Source: Umbilicaria muhlenbergii (Eukaryota; Ascomycota; Lecanoromycetes; Umbilicariales; Umbilicariaceae). Taken from it: a DNA stretch of 64,000 nucleotides. This document shows positions 59,896-64,000 of this stretch, piece by piece. Both the position numbers and the translations under genes were made by a program. The notes below the pieces were generated by a model, which saw only the letters and a program-made list of their open reading frames with translations, did not search any database and was not told the origin of the DNA. The stretch spans positions 372,001 through 436,000 of the forward strand of contig KK106987.1 in assembly GCA_000611775.1 (NCBI GenBank), in the 5' to 3' direction. Each line of letters opens with the position of its first letter. Positions within the stretch are counted from its first letter, which is position 1.

Positions 59896-61841
59896 TCAGA
59901 CAGATTGGTTCTCTGCTTTGGCTTTGAGCTTCGTGTACCACCGTGTACGAACCGACCCGGGGGTCCTCTCTGGAAATTGATTGAAAATCAAGTCCCAGGG
60001 CTGGTCGGCCTTTTTCAACCGGAGTAGTCGTTCCTCCTCTAATCGTGACCAAGGAGTATTCTTCTTGGCATTCCACCGTTCATTATCGATTGAGTCCGCA
60101 TCGCTCGAACATTCATCACTGTCGCCGAAATCACTAGCGACTGGATAGATGTCCCTGGTGTTCGCATGCTGGTTCTTCGGCGAGACCACCGGCTTGACCA
60201 GCTTCGGTTGGGCGTGTCGAGCCGCTGGAATGATCTCTTCATCGAAGTGTATATCGTTTGATTGTGCCGGTGATTGTCGCGTGGTTGGTGTAGCTTTGGC
60301 GCAGCTATCGCAGTAATAAAGACCAGTTACCAGCCATGCGCCTGAAGAAGCCCGTTTGATACTGATATCATCCAGCTTCGGTGCGCCGCCGAGGATACTC
60401 TCCAGTAGCACGAGCGGCTGGCTGCTCCTGGAATTTGAGGGCACGTTTGGAAGACCATAAATGGCCGCTGACAGGTCAAACTCGTTCGGCGAGTGAAGCT
60501 GGAGGCTGATGTGAACTGCCCTCTGTTGTACATCCCCACCGCCGACCGATGACTTCGTCGCGTTTGTGAAAGGTTGATATGGCAGAGGCTGAGGGCAGGA
60601 TTGGGAGGGACTGGACTCGGAATCGGGCTCGATCTCGGAGTCGGAGGCGTCGATTGCTTGGCGCATGGTCTTGAGCTGCGTCTTTGGACGACATCGTCTC
60701 CCTAGCAGACGAAAAGATCCCTTTCGCCTTGAGAGACTGATCACGGTCTCTTTAACAATGTCAATGTCTCCGCGCTCATCATCCTCCACCTCTTGGTTAT
60801 CATCCTGCCTTGTACAGCCATCACCGCCCTCTATCGGTTCCTGCACACCATCTTCCCGGCCATCAGACTCTTTGATTGAAGGAGGTGCCAAGTATGCCGG
60901 GCTATCTGGTCGTCCATTGTCCTGATCGTGGTCTTGTCGGACTTCTCTGCACTCATCTCCATGAGAAAGGTTGTTACTGCTGGTGAACTTATTGTAGTTC
61001 TCGGCGTTATTGCTGCTGTGGTCGTCGACGACATTGACGATGTCGTCCGGACTTGTGCATAACTTGGTTGGATTGGGTTCAGGAATTGCTGCCTCGTCGG
61101 GAGTCGAATTGTCGTCAGGGCAAGGGGGGAGTTTATAGCGTTCCGCGAGGAGCGAGTTGTCGAGTGGCGGTCCCACGGGCGTACTCCAAATTTGGCTGTC
61201 GAGCACGTCGTGGGGAGAGGAGCCGGGGCATAGTCGCTTTGCAGGTGGTGAAGGCGACGCGTCAACCTGGTTAATTCCGCGTTTAAGGCCGTTCTCAACC
61301 GCCGGGAAAGTATCTGTATCAGGGGTTAGGACAGACCCGTAATCGATTCTGTACGCCTACCTTGGTCCCCCCGTGCCTCCGGAATATCACCAACTGTATT
61401 CTTCGCGTTAGGCTTTAAATCGCGTCCGCTTTGATTTGCAGATGATACTGTCTTTGACCAGTCGGCCGGGTTATCAGCCCACAGATCATCCAGATTCGCA
61501 GCCGAAGTCGGCCTGTCGGCAATCGAGTCATCAAAGATAGCCTCCAATAACTCCGGACTGAAGGTCGCCGCATCAGCTCCGAGGGGCTGTCGAGAGGGCT
61601 GGTAAATTCCATGGCTGCTCTGCTCCCCACCGCCAAATTCGGGTTCTAGGCAGAGATCGAGTACGGACCGCCTGTCGACCTCGGCTTGCTGGTCGGCTTG
61701 CTGACTGGTAGTGTATAAAGGACGCTGCTTGGGGATACGTCGAGACTTCGGCGCTATGGGAGGGCCATCATAAGTTACGAAGTGCGGAGATACGCCTATC
61801 TGAGGAGGAGGCACACGAAATGTACTGAAAACGGCTGACAT
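59896..61841 (-). CDS. SANT/Myb-like domain protein, apparently intact
   Basis: Two exons: 61,841-61,361 and 61,313-59,896, joined over a 47-nt intron (61,360-61,314) with GTAGGC start, CTAAC branch site and ACAG end. The join keeps frame and gives about 632 residues. The C-terminus carries a SANT/Myb-like motif (PWSRLEEERLLRL, PWDLIFNQFPERTPGSV, RTRWYTKL), roughly residues 580-625, with the spaced Trp residues expected of this fold. The remainder is low-complexity, acidic and Ser/Pro-rich. Role unknown; DNA or chromatin binding is inferred from the motif. A heavily mutated second copy lies at 10,974-12,623 plus 4,343-4,705, and a decayed tandem copy lies just downstream. Confidence 0.8.
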
Positions 61842-61899
61842 TGTTACTCTCGTTGAAGATTGTTCGAGCTGAGGAGGGGGACGGGCGGGACTTGGAGGG

Positions 61900-61908
61900 T
61901 TTAAATAA
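61900..61908 (-). promoter_or_regulatory. TATA-like box of the SANT gene
   Basis: TTTAAATAA lies 59 bp upstream of the ATG. It is conserved in sequence and spacing at the duplicated copy (12,682-12,690). Confidence 0.55.
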
Positions 61909-61989
61909 CCTGGCAGTCCGTTCTGAATGAATCAGGAGAAGCGCCGCTGACCGCGGGCATCCTCAGCATGTGCAACATGGCGCAGCCCG

Positions 61990-63545
61990 CATGGCGTTGA
62001 AATCAAACCGCATGAACAAGTCGCATGCTGAAGGAATAGCGCCGGACAGCTCTCGCATATTGTCTCCCGTACCTCATGACGCATTGCCTCAAGACTCGGC
62101 GCTTTCCAACGGAGTACCGCATTGAATTGCTGCCCAATCTGGCAGGTCAAGAGAGTCAAAGAGGCTAGATCATAGCAGATCTTGCTCATGCCGCGAGCTA
62201 AGTTTTCACTCCGTCATGCAAACATCAGCTGATATCTGCATCCAAGGTTCTCGCAATTTCCATTGCCGATCGCCTTGTGACTTCAGCTGGACCAGGGCCG
62301 GTCTCAGATGAAAATCCAGAAGTATAACCGATCCCATATACGATTCTCCGATTTCAGCGAAATGAAGACTGTGTCTGAGAGGGAAGGGCGAGCGAATAGG
62401 GCATCGAAACGACGGTCCAGTCCAACTTATCCCAGACGGCCGGTCCGCTCCAGCTATATTACCCTCCAGCAGCATCCAATACCGCCTGATTCCATATCCC
62501 AGCCGCCGGCTCCTCATGCTACACCACAATGCGACGTTGCAGTGTCGGGAGCAAGCCTTTCATGCAAGAACAATCCAGCGTGCATGGCGCCGCGCCGTGT
62601 CGCTGCGGCATGCATCTTCTCTTCCATCCAGCGTCTCAGCTAGGACCTGCACCTCGTCACAGCTGCGCCTGCGAGACTGAGTCGCAGATTGTCCGTTCAG
62701 CACTCCCATCCTTGATCCGCTCTGCACATGAAGGCTGGCGCAATCGCATCGGCGATTCGCGTACACCAATCCTGGCAGCGTTGGTTTACGGCATAAATAG
62801 TCGTGTGATCCAGCAGGGGTATGGCCAAGGGGCTGTGGACGACGCCAGTTCGCGCAGGATCGGACCGATATGGGAATCCGAGGGGGTCGGGCGCCATCAG
62901 AAGTAAGCCTGGTCATCCATGCTGTTGCTGACGTGGCAGAGAATGATCTCCGAGGCAGACGGGTCGCGGAAACTCGTCCTTAGGGAACAGGAATTGGGTG
63001 TGACGCTGCTGCGAGGGGGAACAAAGGCTCGAGGAAGGCTGTATCCAAGATATGAAGAGTATCCAAGGATCCAAACGCTCAAGCAGGAGAGAATGTTGAC
63101 AGAGGTCCATTGGTAGCGTCGATGCTGCTAAGAGCGACGCGGCGGAAAGGGGGAGTCGCGCCGGGAAGCTAGAAGCTGAGCATTTCTCGTCCAGTCTCTC
63201 GTCGGGAACGCCGGAATGGTGCAGCGCCTGCAAGTGTTCGTCATGTCAGGTCCTGAGACATCGGAAATTAGGAAGGAAGCGGGCAGTGCAAGGCATGCAT
63301 TGAACGCCAAGGGGGAGGAAAATGCCTCACCGGTCGGGCTGAGCAGGTCTGAAAAGAGGGGGCGGCGTAGCGTTGGGAGAAAAACGAGAGTGAGAAAGAA
63401 GGATGATCGTAAAAACAGCGAGGGAAGTTGCAGTTATATGGTGGTGGTTTTGGTGGGGTCTTGGCTGACGCTAGGACCAGGGGCACGACCGCGCCTTGCC
63501 CGCAAAGGCAGCCTCCGTTTCCTGATGCAGGCATGCCGCCTGATT
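61990..63545. other. Balanced-GC region without a supported gene
   Basis: Overlapping open frames occur on both strands (for example 62,308-62,906 + and 62,916-62,560 -), but none has a recognisable domain, intron signal or homology to other parts of the window. They look like GC-rich chance frames, although a spliced gene cannot be excluded. SANT upstream homology ends near 61,990. Confidence 0.4.
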
Positions 63546-64000
63546 CTTTACTTATTTAAAATAAGTTTATAAAATAATAATAATAATATAATTAAATAAT
63601 ATATAATTTTTAAGTGTTAAATTAAAATTCAAAAATAACTTTAAATAAAACTTAATTACTTTTAAAATATTAAATGACATTAAGGTTTAACCTTTTATAT
63701 GTATTTAATAATTTTATACAGAAAAAGTATTAAATTTATTATAATAAAAGTAACTCAAATGCTTATAGCTTATAATATAAGTATTTAAAAACTTAATTTT
63801 ATTAATTTTATTAAATTTAGTAAAAATGTTTATTATAATTAATTTAATTATAGATCTTAATTATTAATTATCAAATAAATATTTATTTTAATATATATAT
63901 TAAAAATCAAGAAATATGTTATAATAAATTTATAAATAACTAATAAGATTATTAATTGAGTAATTAGTAAAATAAATAAATTTTTTATTATATTTTTAAT
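63546..64000. other. Extremely AT-rich tract
   Basis: From about 63,546 to the end the sequence is almost only A and T, with TAAT/ATTA and TTAAAT patterns and nearly no C or G. The change from balanced DNA happens within about 20 bp. It resembles fully RIP-saturated repeat or AT-isochore DNA. No gene or recognisable repeat unit. Confidence 0.6.

Noticed and set aside
62308-62916. Open frames of 107-125 codons on both strands
   Set aside because: Overlapping frames without domain, intron signal or codon bias that would favour one of them.
1-64000. Giant mobile element (Starship-type) with a tyrosine-recombinase captain, or CRISPR, tRNA or rRNA genes
   Set aside because: I saw no captain-like recombinase, no regularly spaced repeat array of CRISPR type, and no tRNA or rRNA sequence.

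Overview
The window looks like nuclear DNA of a filamentous ascomycete (Pezizomycotina). Short introns with CTAAC-type branch sites, a FunK1-type kinase, a fungal SANT/Myb-like protein, Ty3/gypsy retroelements and C-to-T hypermutated repeats (RIP, repeat-induced point mutation) all point that way. Two islands of balanced base composition (about 12.4-16.2 kb and 54.7-63.5 kb) carry the few plausible host genes. Everything else is mutated transposon or duplicated sequence.

Left part (1-12.6 kb): a truncated, dead gag gene; a truncated chromovirus (5,416-10,051); and a heavily mutated second copy of the SANT gene. That copy is cut into two halves in opposite orientation (4,343-4,705 on + and 10,974-12,623 on -). 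Each half abuts one of two inverted copies of a ~1 kb terminal-inverted-repeat element, as expected if recombination between those copies flipped the segment between them.

First gene island (12.7-16.05 kb): a FunK1-like kinase gene with one inferred intron (13,321-15,824, -).

Retroelement block (16,054-54,901): two related Ty3/gypsy elements lie head to head (Gyp1 on -, 16,054-25,371; Gyp2 on +, 25,372-54,901). Gyp2 is split in its RNase H region by chromovirus Chr3 (30,014-52,760, -). Chr3 is itself split by Chr2 (36,427-43,025, +), Chr4 (43,476-50,309, -) and a third copy of the inverted-repeat element. Target-site duplications at three of these junctions give the insertion order. No full-length intact gag or pol frame remains. 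Most in-frame stops are TGA where Trp is expected.

Second gene island (54.9-63.5 kb): a kinase-like gene, a small Cys-rich ORF, a decayed SANT paralogue, and the apparently intact two-exon SANT gene (59,896-61,841, -). At 63,546 the sequence drops abruptly into an almost pure A/T tract.

Three observations stand out. (1) Chr2, Chr3 and Chr4 each carry, at the 3' end and antisense to pol, a reading frame with a Cys cluster of the form C-x2-C...C...C-x2-C...C. (2) The retroelements are mutated mainly at CpG and CpC/CCA with CpA left alone, whereas the SANT pseudogene shows the classical CpA-to-TpA pattern with CpG left alone. (3) Gyp1 carries an extra sense frame of about 800 codons after pol. 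All coordinates were read by eye; alignments were done by hand and are approximate inside mutated regions.
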